This document shows, piece after piece, positions 13,351-25,224 of a stretch of DNA of 64,000 nt. How positions within the stretch are numbered: position 1 is the stretch's first letter; every line of letters begins with the position of its first letter. The notes beneath the pieces were generated by a model. The model was given only the letters and a program-made list of their open reading frames with translations. It had not been told where the DNA came from and made no database searches. The position numbers and the translations under genes are program-made. Origin of the DNA: Epiperipatus broadwayi (lineage: Eukaryota > Onychophora > Udeonychophora > Euonychophora > Peripatidae); NCBI GenBank assembly GCA_028023455.1, contig JAQFVV010012446.1, forward strand, positions 6,385,501 through 6,449,500, read 5' to 3'.

Positions 13351-14872
13351 CACAGGCTTCTTGGTGGTTCTGCAGCGTCACCTGGCGGCTTGTCCAATGG
13401 GTGAAAACACTACCTATAAAATTTGTAAAAATTCTATTAGGATGAGAGGTAGTGGCAGCTAATTATTTTTTTTATTTTGATTTGCATTTTGTATAAAAAA
13501 ATGTCCATATGAATGAAAACTTTTTTGCTGTTTTTTGTATTACAATCACATTTTCGTAGAATTTCATGGTCATCTCTAATTATTCTCTGGTTGCGGGCGT
13601 TGCACCTAAATAAGATGTTACTCCTGGCACAACCTAAATTACGATCAATATCCAAACCATGTAGAAAAAAATGCATGTGATATTAGTGATTATTATTTTA
13701 CTGTATTAACGTGTTGTTATCTCTTCTAACATCGATGTGATAATTGCTCATGCCTAGTAAATGTTTTCCAAACCCTTGATGGAATTTAATAAGCTCTTGA
13801 GTCTCAGTACGAATAGAATTTCTGAGTTTTGATAAAATGTTGCTCATTTTATTTATTTATTTTTGGTTTGGTGGTGAAAATTATTTTAATATTATAGGAT
13901 TTTAGTATAGTTGATTTTTTTTTATTTTACTCATTACAAAAATGTTAATTACCAATAACTGTACCTTTTTTTTTTAACAATATTGTAATCACACTAAATA
14001 CCTATGTTTTAATATTTTATCTATTTACTATCATACCCCATGAAAAAAATTAACAATTTTTATCAAAACTCAAAAGGTTCAATCATTAATGAATCTCTGG
14101 TGCCCATAAAATAACTCATGGGTTTGCATGTTTATTTTTGCATGGAAATAAGAAATAATTGCATAAATATGCTAATGCAATAAAACAACTATCATCATTT
14201 GTATGTTTTGGATACTGGGCATAATATAGATTTTGCCAAGACTAAAATCTTATCCAGTTCCAATACATGCTACCAGAGTACAATCAGAGATACTATTGAA
14301 ATTATGAAAACACCTGACTGTATTAAAACATGATAAATAGCAAAGCAAATATCACTCATTAGTAATCCACCATCCCCTCTTTTAATTCACTCTCTTCTAA
14401 TCTGCTTTTTGATTAAATAATAATAAGTTAAACCATATGCCTAGTGATTTGCAGTATTCTGAGCTAGGCAAATATCAGTCTTACAAAACGATATGCTGAA
14501 TGTTCTCCAATAATGTATCATTTACTGCTTCGGTCATGTGGTTTCTTGACAATGAAATGATGCATTCTATGCCTCATATATCGCTGCCTAAAGATAATGA
14601 TTTTATAAAATATAGCCTTACTAGGTGTCTTTGATAGAAGTGAGTAAAAATTGAGTTGAGGTCAATGATATTTATGGGTCATATTATTTTATAATAGATA
14701 TCACACCTCAGCCCGAGTTTGAATACCTTTTCATATTTCCCATTTCTCTTTTCAATACATATATATCATATAAAATGACCATAACTGACCTTTTTTATTT
14801 TTAATCAGATTTACTTAGATATGAGTATTGTAAGGATTAATGTTTTGTTTTTAATCACTTTTATATATTTAG

Positions 14873-14973
14873 CGAATAGATTTGAAGAGGCCATGACTTC
14901 TGAGGAGAAATCCAAACTGTTTGAAGCAATTGATTACCAAGAAAATCAAGTATTCACAGCCTATCCAAAGGAG
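14873..14973 (+). CDS. Vps13: Vps13 exon 3 of window
   Basis: One hundred and one bases. It completes a split Thr codon and runs to TAYPKE, ending in phase 0. The peptide FEEAMTSEEKSKLFEAIDY is the counterpart of the MLTPEEKALLYEAIGY helix of VPS13A. It is followed by an 82-bp intron, very short compared with the multi-kilobase neighbours. The donor is gtataa, weaker than the usual gtaagt here. Confidence 0.95.
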
Positions 14974-15055
14974 GTATAAATTCACAAATTGAAATCCTAT
15001 TTAAAGTATAATGTATTTATTAATTTTATTGAAATTTTTTCTTTTTTTTTTGTAG

Positions 15056-15123
15056 TTCGTGGAAAATGATTTGCATTTTATGTTACATAATCTGTCAGTC
15101 ACAATTAAGGATGATTCAAAGAG
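15056..15123 (+). CDS. Vps13: Vps13 exon 4 of window
   Basis: Sixty-eight bases, entering in phase 0 and leaving after two bases of a codon, with peptide FVENDLHFMLHNLSVTIKDD. The alternating hydrophobic residues fit one beta-strand pair of the lipid-transfer groove (FVHLKSMSIVLRE at the same place in VPS13A). A strong polypyrimidine tract, C then ten T, precedes the TGTAG acceptor. Confidence 0.92.
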
Positions 15124-15489
15124 GTACATTGGTTTTAAAAGTTAGATTAACAAACTAAATATTCAAATATTTTTTTTTGTCATGCTGTGCTAAATCACAC
15201 ATAGTAATCTATATGTTTGTCCCCTCTTTTTTATATTTTTTTTCAATGTGTCATTTTCTATCTTGTAACATTTTTCTCTACTATTAATTTAAAAAAAAAT
15301 TTTTTTTAATAAAGATTAAAAAAAAATACGAATTAACAACAGATGGATTAATTACTCTGTTAATCCATATAGAAAGCATGTGAAACTCCTTATAATTCTT
15401 TCAACAAAATCAAACACAAATGTATAACAGTTTACAATTAAATATAAAAATAAAGGTTTTAAATGAGCTTGTACACACTAATATATATA

Positions 15490-15935
15490 TATACAGGGCC
15501 TTTTAGAGAAAATATGAGGCCTGAGCAACTAATATTTTACAGGCCCATCAAAATTTAAAATAAGAATGTGGGGAGAGAGAGAAGAAACTAGAGTTTTTAC
15601 TTACAGGGCCGAAAACAGGATTCCGGGAGCAGTTAGTTACAAGTCGCAGAAACGAGGAAGCAAATCAGATCCAGATACCACTTGGATAGGATATATTCAC
15701 TCTAGCACTGTTAGCATTGTAAAATGCTGTTAGCACCGAACTGGCTGACAGGGGGCTGAGACTATTAGTTCAGCTGGTCACCAAGCGCTGCAGTGCTTTT
15801 GTCGCAGAGTTGTCAAATTGGCACCTCATCCCTAAACTGGCTTATGTTTTCGACTTGTAGTATGCCTGCTTGGAAAAGTTTTTCTCAAATATTTTTTGGG
15901 GGAATTTAACTTTTGACTTAATTAATTTCTGGACC
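15490..15935. repeat. Unclassified interspersed repeat, partly repeated beside the gap
   Basis: It contains tcaaatattttttgggggaa and tttaac, which reappears at 18731 as the first sequence after the gap. The paired words gaggcctgagc here and gaggcctggggtagctgccc after the gap also suggest one element family. The stretch 15600-15850 is GC-richer than its surroundings. No protein domain was seen. Confidence 0.5.
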
Positions 15936-16799
15936 CCTGTGCTTTTATTTCAAGTTAAATCTAAGAACCCTAATTGAGGTTGAAGAAACAATTTTTTTAG
16001 TGCACAGTAAATAAAAGCATTTAACATAAAAAGAAATTGTTCTCTGTATTATTCACTAGTGCAAAACATTAATGGTTATTTATCTAAGAGTAATAGCACT
16101 GCTTATGCACACATTTTTTATTGCTAAGTAGATGCCATCTGTGGTTGAAAATTATGAGAATTTTCCCAAATATGAATTTAGTTTCAGACCCTCACTCTTT
16201 TTACAGTATTTGTACTATCTCTGTTGATTATTTTATCTTAATAAAGTTATTTAATATTGCCTAATATTTTAATACAATATTAAATATTTTTGTTTAAATG
16301 ATAAATTAGAAATGATTAAACTAAATATTTCTAAGATTGAAGTATGCTGTAAGCTAGAATTGAGTTTTTAACAACATCATTGTGAAAAATAAATTTCTGA
16401 AAAAAAATTAAAAACGCTATTCATATGAAGACCAAAACAATTAAAAAAACATGTTCACCTGTGTGCAGAAATAGAAAAACTTTTAATGGTATGGATTGGA
16501 CATCAAAACAGACATAATATCATATTAAATAGGGCAGAAGTTTTTAAATTTGTTTATCTCTATGAACACTGATTAACGGGAGGCAGCTGGTGACAAAAAT
16601 TTTCAAAATCAGGATTTATTTTTTTAGATTTAAAAATTGAAATAATTTTCATAGCTTTCATCTTGATTTTCTAATACTCATAAGGAAGTTGTAGGATGTT
16701 TTTGCTTGAGTGATCCACATTATCAAAGATTGTTATACAAAGTTAAATGAGAGAAGACAGTGTTTTGTCTTTAAAAGTGCAAAGAACAGATTCATCTTC

Positions 16800-16925
16800 A
16801 TGATAGCCCTGCACACATCATGTTGGGGATCGGGAGATCCTGGGATAAATTCTAGTGCTCACAGATATAGGGCTCAAACATTTTATGAATTCCTGAGCAA
16901 TAAAGCCATATATCTTTTTTTTTTA
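16800..16925 (+). repeat. SINE family 1, copy with A/T tail
   Basis: It reads gttggggatcgggagatcct, then gggataaattctagtgctc (B-box position), then a common end cctgagcaataaagccatat followed by a T run. This matches 38450-38578 in the same orientation and 4185-4310 in reverse. Confidence 0.65.
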
Positions 16926-17302
16926 ATCTTCACATTAGAATCTAATACAATAAACACACTTTTATACTTATTTTTAAAGGTAATATTTATTTTGTCTTCA
17001 CATTAATAAACTATCTCATACTGTTAGGCCAAAAATTACTTTTCCATAATTTTTTTATTATGGCAATGTAAATAAATTAAAAGATTTATTTAACATGATG
17101 TTATATTTTTTAAACTTCTTTTTTAATTTAGTTATTTGGCCCTAATTATTGTGGGTTTTTTTTATTTATTAATTTTTATAATAAATGTTTAATTAATTGT
17201 GAGATTAAAATAATTGATAAAATAAAACTGTTAATTAAATAATATTATGGTAAATAATTTTTGGCCATTATAATAACATGGATTTGTTCTACATGCATCC
17301 AT

Positions 17303-17333
17303 GAGAAAGAGAGAGAGAGAGAGAGAGAGAGAA
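17303..17333 (+). repeat. GA microsatellite
   Basis: About twelve GA dinucleotides in a row, flanked by catccatgagaaa and aaataag. Confidence 0.95.
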
Positions 17334-17784
17334 AATAAGATGTAATTCTCTTACTGGGAGAATTTGCTTAACTGCATAGAAATTGTCTGTCCACATTCTG
17401 TTTTTATTCTAAGGTGAGATTGTCTATAATATAAATACTCTAATGCTATTTGGAAAAGAGTTTATCTCACTATTGTTGAATTTGTGCTTGTTTGAAACCA
17501 TAAAAAAATTATGACTTCAAAGTAAGTACTACCTAAGAAAGCTTGGAGGATATTTATATTGCATCTTAATTGATTACACTTTATTGTATGAAAAAGATAA
17601 AAAAATAAACGAACATATATTACCTGACATATATGTATTGCAATTGTTTATTACTATTTTTTGTGTAATTTATTTCTTTTAGTTTTTGGCATATTTCCTC
17701 TACCCTCTTTATATATTACAGTTTTCAATACACTAAGATTAAAATTTATAGAGGCTTATTTACCATATTATGTTTAATATATAG

Positions 17785-18130
17785 GGTATATGAGCACAGA
17801 CCTTCACATGATCCACCACCCATCTCATATCACTGATACACTTGAACACATTTATGTCGAAAAGATAAATAATCACCAATATATGTATTTCATGCTAAAC
17901 CAGCAATCATCAGTTGGTCCAGATTATCATCTCTACACATATATGTAATAAGTGCTCAGATATATATTAAGATAGCCAATCTTCATACTTTAATGGACAG
18001 GCTTCAATCCACTCCACACTCCAACTCTTCAACCATCCATCCAATTGAAAATCTGATGATGGAATGCTCAAAAGCCACCCTGAGGCCGAGATTCTTGTCA
18101 AACCCTTGTTGACCTAAAGTCAATCTAACC
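17785..18130. repeat. Single arm of the foldback family found at 24554-25224
   Basis: It shares long words with the left arm of that palindrome: atttcatgctRaaccagcan, tcatcagttRgtccaRattatcatct, gtgctcag...atattaagatagc and taatggacaggYttcaatc. Here only one orientation is present. It ends about 100 bp before the assembly gap. Confidence 0.7.
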
Positions 18131-18230
18131 CCTCATATACAGGACATAATTCATTTAATACATATACAAGGGATGGGCAGACATCTCTAATATGTAATAA
18201 CTAAAATACAGGCTTATTATATACCTGTAT

Positions 18231-18730
18231 NNNNNNNNNNNNNNNNNNNNNNNNNNNNNNNNNNNNNNNNNNNNNNNNNNNNNNNNNNNNNNNNNNNNNN
18301 NNNNNNNNNNNNNNNNNNNNNNNNNNNNNNNNNNNNNNNNNNNNNNNNNNNNNNNNNNNNNNNNNNNNNNNNNNNNNNNNNNNNNNNNNNNNNNNNNNNN
18401 NNNNNNNNNNNNNNNNNNNNNNNNNNNNNNNNNNNNNNNNNNNNNNNNNNNNNNNNNNNNNNNNNNNNNNNNNNNNNNNNNNNNNNNNNNNNNNNNNNNN
18501 NNNNNNNNNNNNNNNNNNNNNNNNNNNNNNNNNNNNNNNNNNNNNNNNNNNNNNNNNNNNNNNNNNNNNNNNNNNNNNNNNNNNNNNNNNNNNNNNNNNN
18601 NNNNNNNNNNNNNNNNNNNNNNNNNNNNNNNNNNNNNNNNNNNNNNNNNNNNNNNNNNNNNNNNNNNNNNNNNNNNNNNNNNNNNNNNNNNNNNNNNNNN
18701 NNNNNNNNNNNNNNNNNNNNNNNNNNNNNN
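18231..18730. other. Assembly gap, exactly 500 N
   Basis: A run of 500 N, a conventional scaffold-gap size, so the true length is unknown. The left flank is inside a repeat copy and the right flank begins inside another repeat, which probably caused the break. The 206-residue open frame on the minus strand across it is only N. Confidence 0.99.
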
Positions 18731-18951
18731 TTCAAATATTTTTTGGGGGAATTTAACTGTAAAATTAAGGCTGTTTTACAAGCCATGACATCACTTTGTC
18801 TTCTCCTATATTTTTGTTTAACATATTGAGTTGCCAAGTTGAGGGGCCTAATATTGTGAGGCCTGGGGTAGCTGCCCCTTCTGTTTACCCCTCTTCAAGG
18901 TTTAATTATGATGTAAATAAAAGAATGAATACAAATATTTCCATGTAATAA

Positions 18952-19174
18952 GTAGAGATATATTTAGCAATCTTGTGTTGCTAGGTAACTGTCAATTAAT
19001 ACTGACACTCCCTAAGCAAAAGTATTTTCTCTAGCTTTTTTTGTCTTCTAATTAAACTCGAATAAAAAAAAAACCATTAAGTGCTTGAGAAAATAGTTTA
19101 ATTTAGAATTGCCAATAGTAATTAATAGTTACCTAGCAATATCACTGCTAAATATATATCTCTAATTATGGTAC
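18952..19174. mobile_element. Small palindromic MITE with about 50-bp arms
   Basis: Left arm agagatatatttagcaatc...gttgctaggtaactgtcaattaata and right arm taattaatagttacctagcaatatcactgctaaatatatatctct are inverted partners with a few mismatches, around a centre of about 110 bp. Confidence 0.75.
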
Positions 19175-20284
19175 AGAAGTATTCCCGATCATTTCTCTGT
19201 TTACATCATAGTTAATTCATGATAATATTTAATCTAATATATATATACTGTATGTATGTGTATTTGGGTTCGCTTTAAACATTTATTTATATATTTATTT
19301 GCGAATTATTATTTGTTTGTGTTTAATTTTGTATTCCTTTGTAAATCTAATAACAATTGATGTAGTTTCTGACAAAAATCTAATAGTGTTTCAGTATGAG
19401 AGATCAAATAAGGAAAGTGTTGTAAGTGCCAATTTCTATCATGCAAACTTTCCAAATGCATTTTGAATCGATAACAATGTGGGGTAGACAAATGGTTTAT
19501 ATAATTAAAAAAAAAAAAATTGCATTTAACAAATAATCTTCTTCTCTTAAATCTAAAATATTTGTTTTGTTTTTAATTGTGCTGTAATCTATTTTAACTT
19601 GTAGTTCTCTTTCTATTTTTGTTCTTGTAGGTATAATATAGAGCTGTATTACAACTATTTATTTTCCTATATTTTTGGTGTTAGAAATTATACCAAATTT
19701 TACTTCTCTGTAACAAAATATTAATTTGATTCTGCTATTAAAGATGAATACAATATTAAACTTGGGTTCTAATACTGTAGACAGCGATGCATATATATAA
19801 TAAATCTGGTTTTGCACAAAGCTAAATGGTTCATAAATGTAATAGTCCAAGTTTATCTACACCTTGACCTTCAATTTGCTATCAAAGGAATCTATATTTT
19901 ACTTATAGGGATTGCCATGACAACAAGTTGAAAAATTTGTGGTGTAGATAAGCTTGGGATGTTATCATGTGATATATATTTTCTATGATAATTTTATTTA
20001 GTAAGTTTGAGCGATGAATATTGAGCCAGATAATATATAGACAAGTATAATAAAATAGTTTTATTTTTCTGTCTGAAGATATGAATTATTTATCTAATTG
20101 AAATTTTAACATCATAGATGGCAGAATATATATATATATATATCATGCATCAGCATCCATTGACAAATGAGTGCAACCATTCCAACTTTAAGAGAAAAAT
20201 AAAATATAAACCATCAAAACAAAAATAATAATAGTAGTAATAATATTACATTAGAGATAATTTTGTGATGATTATTTAAACCAA

Positions 20285-20600
20285 TCTGTGAGTCACAAAT
20301 ATGTCTTCCTACAAAATATCCTGCTGCCCTTTTCTGTTTATTTGATACTTTATGATGCTCTCTTTCAACTTCGCCTGCAGAGAACCTTTCTAAAATATTT
20401 TAAAATCTTATCTCATTATAGCTCACCAGTATATTGTATTCTACACCATATCTTTCTGATGAAAACAATTAACACTGCAGTTCTTTAGAATATCTTTCAA
20501 ATAATCCTTATAACGTAAGTGGAGATCTTCTTCTCCCACAAAAAGAATGCTTAAGTTTATGTTCATAATGAAGTTACCTAATCCATCTTTTTGTAATATA
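20285..20600 (-). mobile_element. RTE-like retrotransposon 3' fragment
   Basis: It matches by eye the 40690-40920 stretch (atcctgctgcccttttctgtt..tgatactttatgatgctctctttcaactt...ctgcagagaa), which on the minus strand encodes the C-terminal tail of a reverse transcriptase ORF. Only the 3' part is present. Confidence 0.55.
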
Positions 20601-20994
20601 ATACTTTATTCTTTTGATTGAAGAGGTATATAATTTTAAAATTAGAATTTTAACACAGTAGACAGTAGAAATGATATATTTTTTTTATAGTAAATTCATA
20701 AATTTAGATATTGTGAGAATAAAGGTATTTCCTTTTTCATTTTCTATTTCTTGGTTTTCATAAACATAATGAATCAAACTAATAATTTTAGAATATTTTA
20801 GTATTTAGTTGAGCAAATAACTGGTATATTTTTAAAATTTTGCTACTCAACAAAAAATAAATAAATTTATCCTTTTTTAAAACAATTATTTCAAATATCA
20901 AACACATTATGATTTGATATATATAGAGATAGATATTTTTCAACTTTCGCTGAACTTATTAAGTAAATTTATATTAATTAGACAAAATCTTGAA

Positions 20995-21380
20995 AGTGGG
21001 AAAAAGGTTAAGTAATATAAAGTATTATTTGCCCTATTGAATTTAATACGGATACAAGAACTAACGATTCCTGAATCAAAGGTCAAACTATTACTTCTGA
21101 TACTTGAATAACACATGATCATCCAAGTAACTAGCCATTCAACTATTTTCTATATGATTGAATGCACTGATAAAATGATGGGCTCAAGAGCTAAAGGTTT
21201 CTGGATCTAAACTCAACTTGTCATTTCTGTTTGAACATCACATGACCCCCCAAGTAACTTATCATTCCGTTATTCTCCGTGTGATTGAATGCAATGGTAG
21301 AGTGATGGATTCAAGAGCTAAGCTCAACCTGTCACTTCTGATGCTTGAATGGCTCATGACCTCCCAAGTAACTAACCAAA
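20995..21380 (+). repeat. Tandem repeat, about 115-125 bp unit, three copies
   Basis: The words cacatgatcatccaagtaact (21113), cacatgaccccccaagtaac (21238) and tcatgacctcccaagtaact (21354) mark successive units. Each is preceded by a caa...ctYaacctgtcacttctg segment and followed by gattgaatgcaYtg. Confidence 0.75.
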
Positions 21381-21554
21381 CTTTATTAATAAAGTTTTTA
21401 TTAGTATTGTTAAAGAAAAAATTATTACAAGTGTAATTTATTTGTTATATAAATATATTTTAAATGTTAAAAAAAAAGTTAAATATGTAATGACAATAAT
21501 AATTATGGCTCACACACAAGTATTTATTATTTTAATATATATATATGTTTATAG

Positions 21555-21635
21555 TCATGATGTTCAAGTCATGAAGATAGTATTGAAGCATGTATCGAGC
21601 AAGTTACAACAACGACCAGCAGCTAAAGCCATAAA
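21555..21635 (+). CDS. Vps13: Vps13 exon 5 of window
   Basis: Eighty-one bases, entering with the third base of a split Ser codon and leaving after two bases of a Lys codon. It encodes HDVQVMKIVLKHVSSKLQQ then RPAAKAIK, the equivalent of the QRPGAQAIKFE segment of VPS13A that continues directly into the next exon. The donor is gtaagt. It lies beyond the intron that contains the assembly gap, but the reading phase is preserved across it, so no exon need be missing in the gap. Confidence 0.93.
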
Positions 21636-21702
21636 GTAAGTTGTTTTTTTTTGTTTTATACACACTTAAACTTTAATATTTATGCATTTGTATTTAAACT
21701 CA

Positions 21703-21850
21703 TTCATCATCATCATCAACCATTATCAATCCACTGCAGGATGAAGGTCTCTCCAAGTTCAATCCATCTTCTCCGATCTTTAGCTTCTCTTCTCCACACA
21801 ACCCCTGCACATTTTCTTATTTCATCCATCCATCTTCACACAGACTTATA
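21703..21850 (-). mobile_element. RTE-like retrotransposon 3' end, reverse copy
   Basis: It starts with a (TCA)n tail and actgcaggatgaaggtctctccaagttc, the reverse complement of the gaacttggagagaccttcat word at 2548-2570. So it is the same family as 2400-2595, inserted the other way round with its ATC-type microsatellite tail. It is close to the donor of exon 5. Confidence 0.7.
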
Positions 21851-22103
21851 TACTTGTGTGTCTATATAATAATTTTTTATTGTTGTCTTAAACCTACATT
21901 AATCATCCACAATTTATTAATAATTATATACAGAAATGCATAAACTTATTTTTTTAATAATAAATAGTGTATATGTGAAAAATTTTGCAAATACTTTAAT
22001 TTACATAAATAAAAATTTATTAAATTTGAAAGTTTGCAACTAATTCAATTAATTAAAGTCCTTTTTATGCCTGAAGATTTGTGATGATGATATTGTAGAT
22101 GTT

Positions 22104-22514
22104 ATAATATGTTGGACTATTTCTATCATCTATCATTAAATGTTGAATGTCTAGAAAATTTTAATCTTTATTTAAACTTTTCAAATACAAACAACTGTTA
22201 GTAATAATATACAAATAGATAACAGAGGTTAATAGACTACACAGTGTTTTGAGTGATATTATTTTCCGTTCTTCTTCAGGTGTTGCTGACCTGACCATGA
22301 CAATATTAGCGTAGGAGTCAAACCCCCACCTTTAGATTCTTGAATATCGAATTTTAAGGCAACGCTCTAACCAACTGAGAAACATTGTGTAGTCTACTAA
22401 TATATTTTGTATATTTGTGTGTTATTACTAACAGTTACTTATATTTGAGAAGTTTAAAATTTTTCAGACATTCAACATTTAATGATAGATGATGGAAATA
22501 GTCCAACATATTAT
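22104..22514. mobile_element. MITE family A, copy 2
   Basis: Terminal inverted repeats of about 60 bp: ataatatgttggactatttc at the left and gaaatagtccaacatattat at the right, each followed inward by the inverted pair ctatcatctatcattaaatg / catttaatgatagatgatgg. The interior has ggtgttgctgacctgacca and the B-box-like gtcaaacccccacc, as in copies 1 and 3. Confidence 0.85.
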
Positions 22515-22718
22515 AGCAATTACAGTTCTTTTAATTTAATATTCATAAGTATCTTTTAATAAACAGTGAAGCTGTGATATCCATTGTATTAATATAAACC
22601 ACTTCAATTATACACTATCAAAATAAGAAAACGACATTAAAATTAGTGAAGTTAATCAATTGTACAACTTGCAGCAGCCATTATTTTATTTCGTAGTGTG
22701 GTATTTTTTTATTTTTCT

Positions 22719-22800
22719 CATGTGTCATAGCACCAGCCAGGAAACGAACCTGCTAACCCGGGACAACTGCTTTTAAGGCAGCTGTGCTGACCTCTCGAAG
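22719..22800 (-). repeat. tRNA-derived SINE, family 3, copy 2
   Basis: Same word order as 11260-11340: catgtgtcatagcaccagcc, aacgaacctg (T-arm-like in reverse), cccgggacaactgctt, gcagctgtgctgacctctcga. Confidence 0.6.
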
Positions 22801-23861
22801 TGCGATATTTGTTCACATTTAAAAAAAAACATTAAAATTAATAAATTTTCTAATACAATTGTAGCCATTTTTCTGTCTCAGAGCTCAGTAAGCAGTCATA
22901 TTTATTAGTAACATTTCTTCAGTTTATGTTAAAAGCACATACATTTTATTTTCCACTTTATTATTCTTTTTGAATTTGATATACAATATTTTGCATAATA
23001 AAAATGTTTTTTAAGTATAATGCTAAAAGTTTTACGAATTTGTAAAGTCGATACAGACTTAAAAATGTCAATACAACTAGAGAGAGAGTAGTTTGCTAAT
23101 AATGAGACTGCTATTAATATTTCTATAGAAAAAAATTTATTGAAGAAATATAATATTGTATAGAATGTATTTAATTACAATGAAAGTTGGAATTTTGCTT
23201 TTTGTTTTGTTTAAATAATTGGCTGAATGAATGTTGAAGGAGTGAACATACACACGGTAAATATATAAGTAAATGTGCCCTCTCAATTTATTATTAATAA
23301 CTACATTATTATTATTTTTTAATTTTATTTATATTATAATCTTAATATATATATATAAAAAAGAGTCTATATTATGTATATATATATGTGCATGTTGAAA
23401 GGTACTGTATTCTTGCAGGTCAATAAATAATATGTATTATATTGTAATCAAAATTTATCAACAAAGTGTGAGCTATTGTACATAATGTATATGACGGAAA
23501 CTTGGAACAAAATATAGTGACTGTCTCAGCTGCACTTTTCTATCAGTCTTGTTTAGGGTTTTTTTCTGACATAAATTTCTATTCTTATTGACAATTAGAA
23601 CTTCAAAATTTACTATCACATTTTGCTAAGAGTTTTAATTGTGAGAACTGATCCTACTTTATGTTAATTTACTGATCTAATAAAATCTCTTATTCCTATA
23701 ATAATAAGTTATTCAAAATGTTTTTTATCTTTATATCTACAGTATATATAAGAAACATTTCACTAAATTATGTATTAGCAATATTTTTTCTTAAAAATAA
23801 ATATAAAGTGTGTTATTTGAATATGTAAGATTGAAGTATATCTCTGTATTTACAAATATAG

Positions 23862-24075
23862 ATTCGAAGCTAGAATAGGCAAACTTCACATGTATGGGTC
23901 TCCTCGGCAAGGCCTTACGCCACAGATGATTAGCTCTCCTGGTCTGGAAAGAGAACAGAAGGGGGCCGCAACTCAAGTACTATTAAGCATCCTATTTGAG
24001 ACAAACCCTCTAGATAAACTTTGTGATCAGAGAGTGAATGTAGAATCCAGCCCACTAGAGGTCATTTATGACGCT
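23862..24075 (+). CDS. Vps13: Vps13 exon 6 of window
   Basis: The largest exon in the window, 214 bases, finishing a split Lys codon and ending in phase 0 after VIYDA. It begins KFEARIGKLHMYGSP and contains a loop rich in G, S and P (SPRQGLTPQMISSPGLE). It then has the family landmark LLSILFETNPLD followed by CDQRVNVESSPLEVIYDA. The landmark is nearly identical in spacing to VPS13A. The loop is the variable part. The donor is gtaagt. Confidence 0.96.
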
Positions 24076-24257
24076 GTAAGTTTTGTGACGATGTTAATTG
24101 AATATTTATTCCTTTCAAATTATTTTTGCAAAATATTTTGTTATTTGCAAAAAATTACTTAATATTAGTATTAAATACTGCCTATCACTTTACTAGTAAT
24201 GGTAAATAAAAAAGAAAATCATATAATGTTACAATACTAGTCAAAAAATAAAATTTT

Positions 24258-24383
24258 ACTCTTCTTTTTAATTCATTTTTTTCATAAAAGATAACATCTG
24301 CATTGTCAAGTAATTCATAAAATATAATTTGACAATGCAGAGGTTATCTTTTATGGAAAAAAAAATGAATTAAAAAGAAGAGT
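24258..24383. repeat. Perfect-looking hairpin, 52-bp arms, 19-bp loop
   Basis: Left arm 24258-24309 (actcttctttttaattcatt ... cattgtcaa) and right arm 24329-24383 (ttgacaatg ... aatgaattaaaaagaagagt) pair almost completely. The differences I see are a one- to three-base length change in the central A/T run and an atctg/agaggt mismatch. It lies 180 bp after the exon 6 donor. Confidence 0.88.
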
Positions 24384-24553
24384 CAAAGAAACACTGATGA
24401 TAAATCTTCTTGAACCTGAAGCCATCAATCTTGTGACGACATCCTTTGATATAAAAGGTGATAATTTTTGAAGAGAATTATGGAAAAGCTATATTATTTT
24501 GTATATATATAAGATTTGAAATACAGGCATTCTTATACCTGGAGCTTAATTGT

Positions 24554-25224
24554 AAATATAGGAGATTTGAACTCAGACTTTCAAGCCACCTTCAACTATT
24601 GACACTATCTCATACTACTGATACACATATCCACACACATGTATAAAAGATAATCAATCACCAGCATACGTATTTCATGCTGAACCAGCACTCATCAGTT
24701 AGTCCAAATTATCATCTCCCACACATATATATATAATCAGTGCTCAGTTTATATTAAGATAGCAAATCTTTATACTTAATGGACAGGTTTCAATCTACTC
24801 CAACTCTTCAGTCATCCATATCATTGAAAATCTGGTGATGGAATGCCCAAATCGTATACATGAGGGGTCAGAGTGACTTGAGGTCAACATGGGCATAACA
24901 ACAATATTGGCATTAGCATGGGATTTGGGTATTCCATTATTAGATTTTCAATGATATGGATGGCTGTAGTGTAGGAGGGTGGAGTAGATTGAAGTCTGTC
25001 CATTGAAGTATAAAGATTTTCTATCTTAATATAAACTGAGCACTGATTATATATGTGTGGAAGATGATAATCTGGACCAACTGATGAATGCTGGTTCAGC
25101 ATGAAATATGTATATTAATGATTGTTTATCTTTTCTACATGTGTGCGGTCATGTGAATCAATAGTACGAGATAGTGTGGATAGTTGAAAAGTGCTTGAAA
25201 TCTGAGTTCAAATCCCCTATATTT
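24554..25224. mobile_element. Foldback element, about 300-bp inverted arms
   Basis: The left arm begins aaatataggagatttgaact and the right arm ends agttcaaatcccctatattt. Inner words pair too (atttcatgctgaaccagca / tgctggttcagcatgaaat; cattgaaaatctggtgatgg / attagattttcaatgatatg). The centre is near 24889 and includes about 70 bp of unpaired sequence. The arm carries a reversed tRNA-like B-box word (gatttgaactc), so it may be two SINE-like copies joined tail to tail. Confidence 0.85.

Larger units (their letters stand above)
9081..14872. other. Vps13 intron after exon 2
   Basis: 5.8 kb. It carries a 262-bp hairpin element (10333-10594), a tRNA-like SINE (11260-11340), a palindromic MITE (12205-12740), part of another SINE-like stretch near 12885-12955, and a G-rich tandem repeat (13085-13350). 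Between these it is plain AT-rich DNA. Confidence 0.8.
15124..21554. other. Vps13 intron after exon 4, with assembly gap
   Basis: 6.4 kb including 500 N. It holds an unclassified interspersed repeat (15490-15935 and 18731-18900), a SINE (16800-16925), a GA microsatellite, one arm of the foldback family (17785-18130), a small palindromic element (18952-19174), an RTE-like fragment (20285-20600) and a tandem repeat (20995-21380). Confidence 0.8.
21636..23861. other. Vps13 intron after exon 5
   Basis: 2.2 kb with a reversed RTE-like 3' end (21703-21850), MITE-A copy 2 (22104-22514) and SINE family 3 copy 2 (22719-22800). The remainder is AT-rich with TA microsatellites near 23350. Confidence 0.8.

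Noticed and set aside
18217-18837. 206-residue open frame on the minus strand
   Set aside because: It runs across the 500-N gap; almost all residues are unknown.
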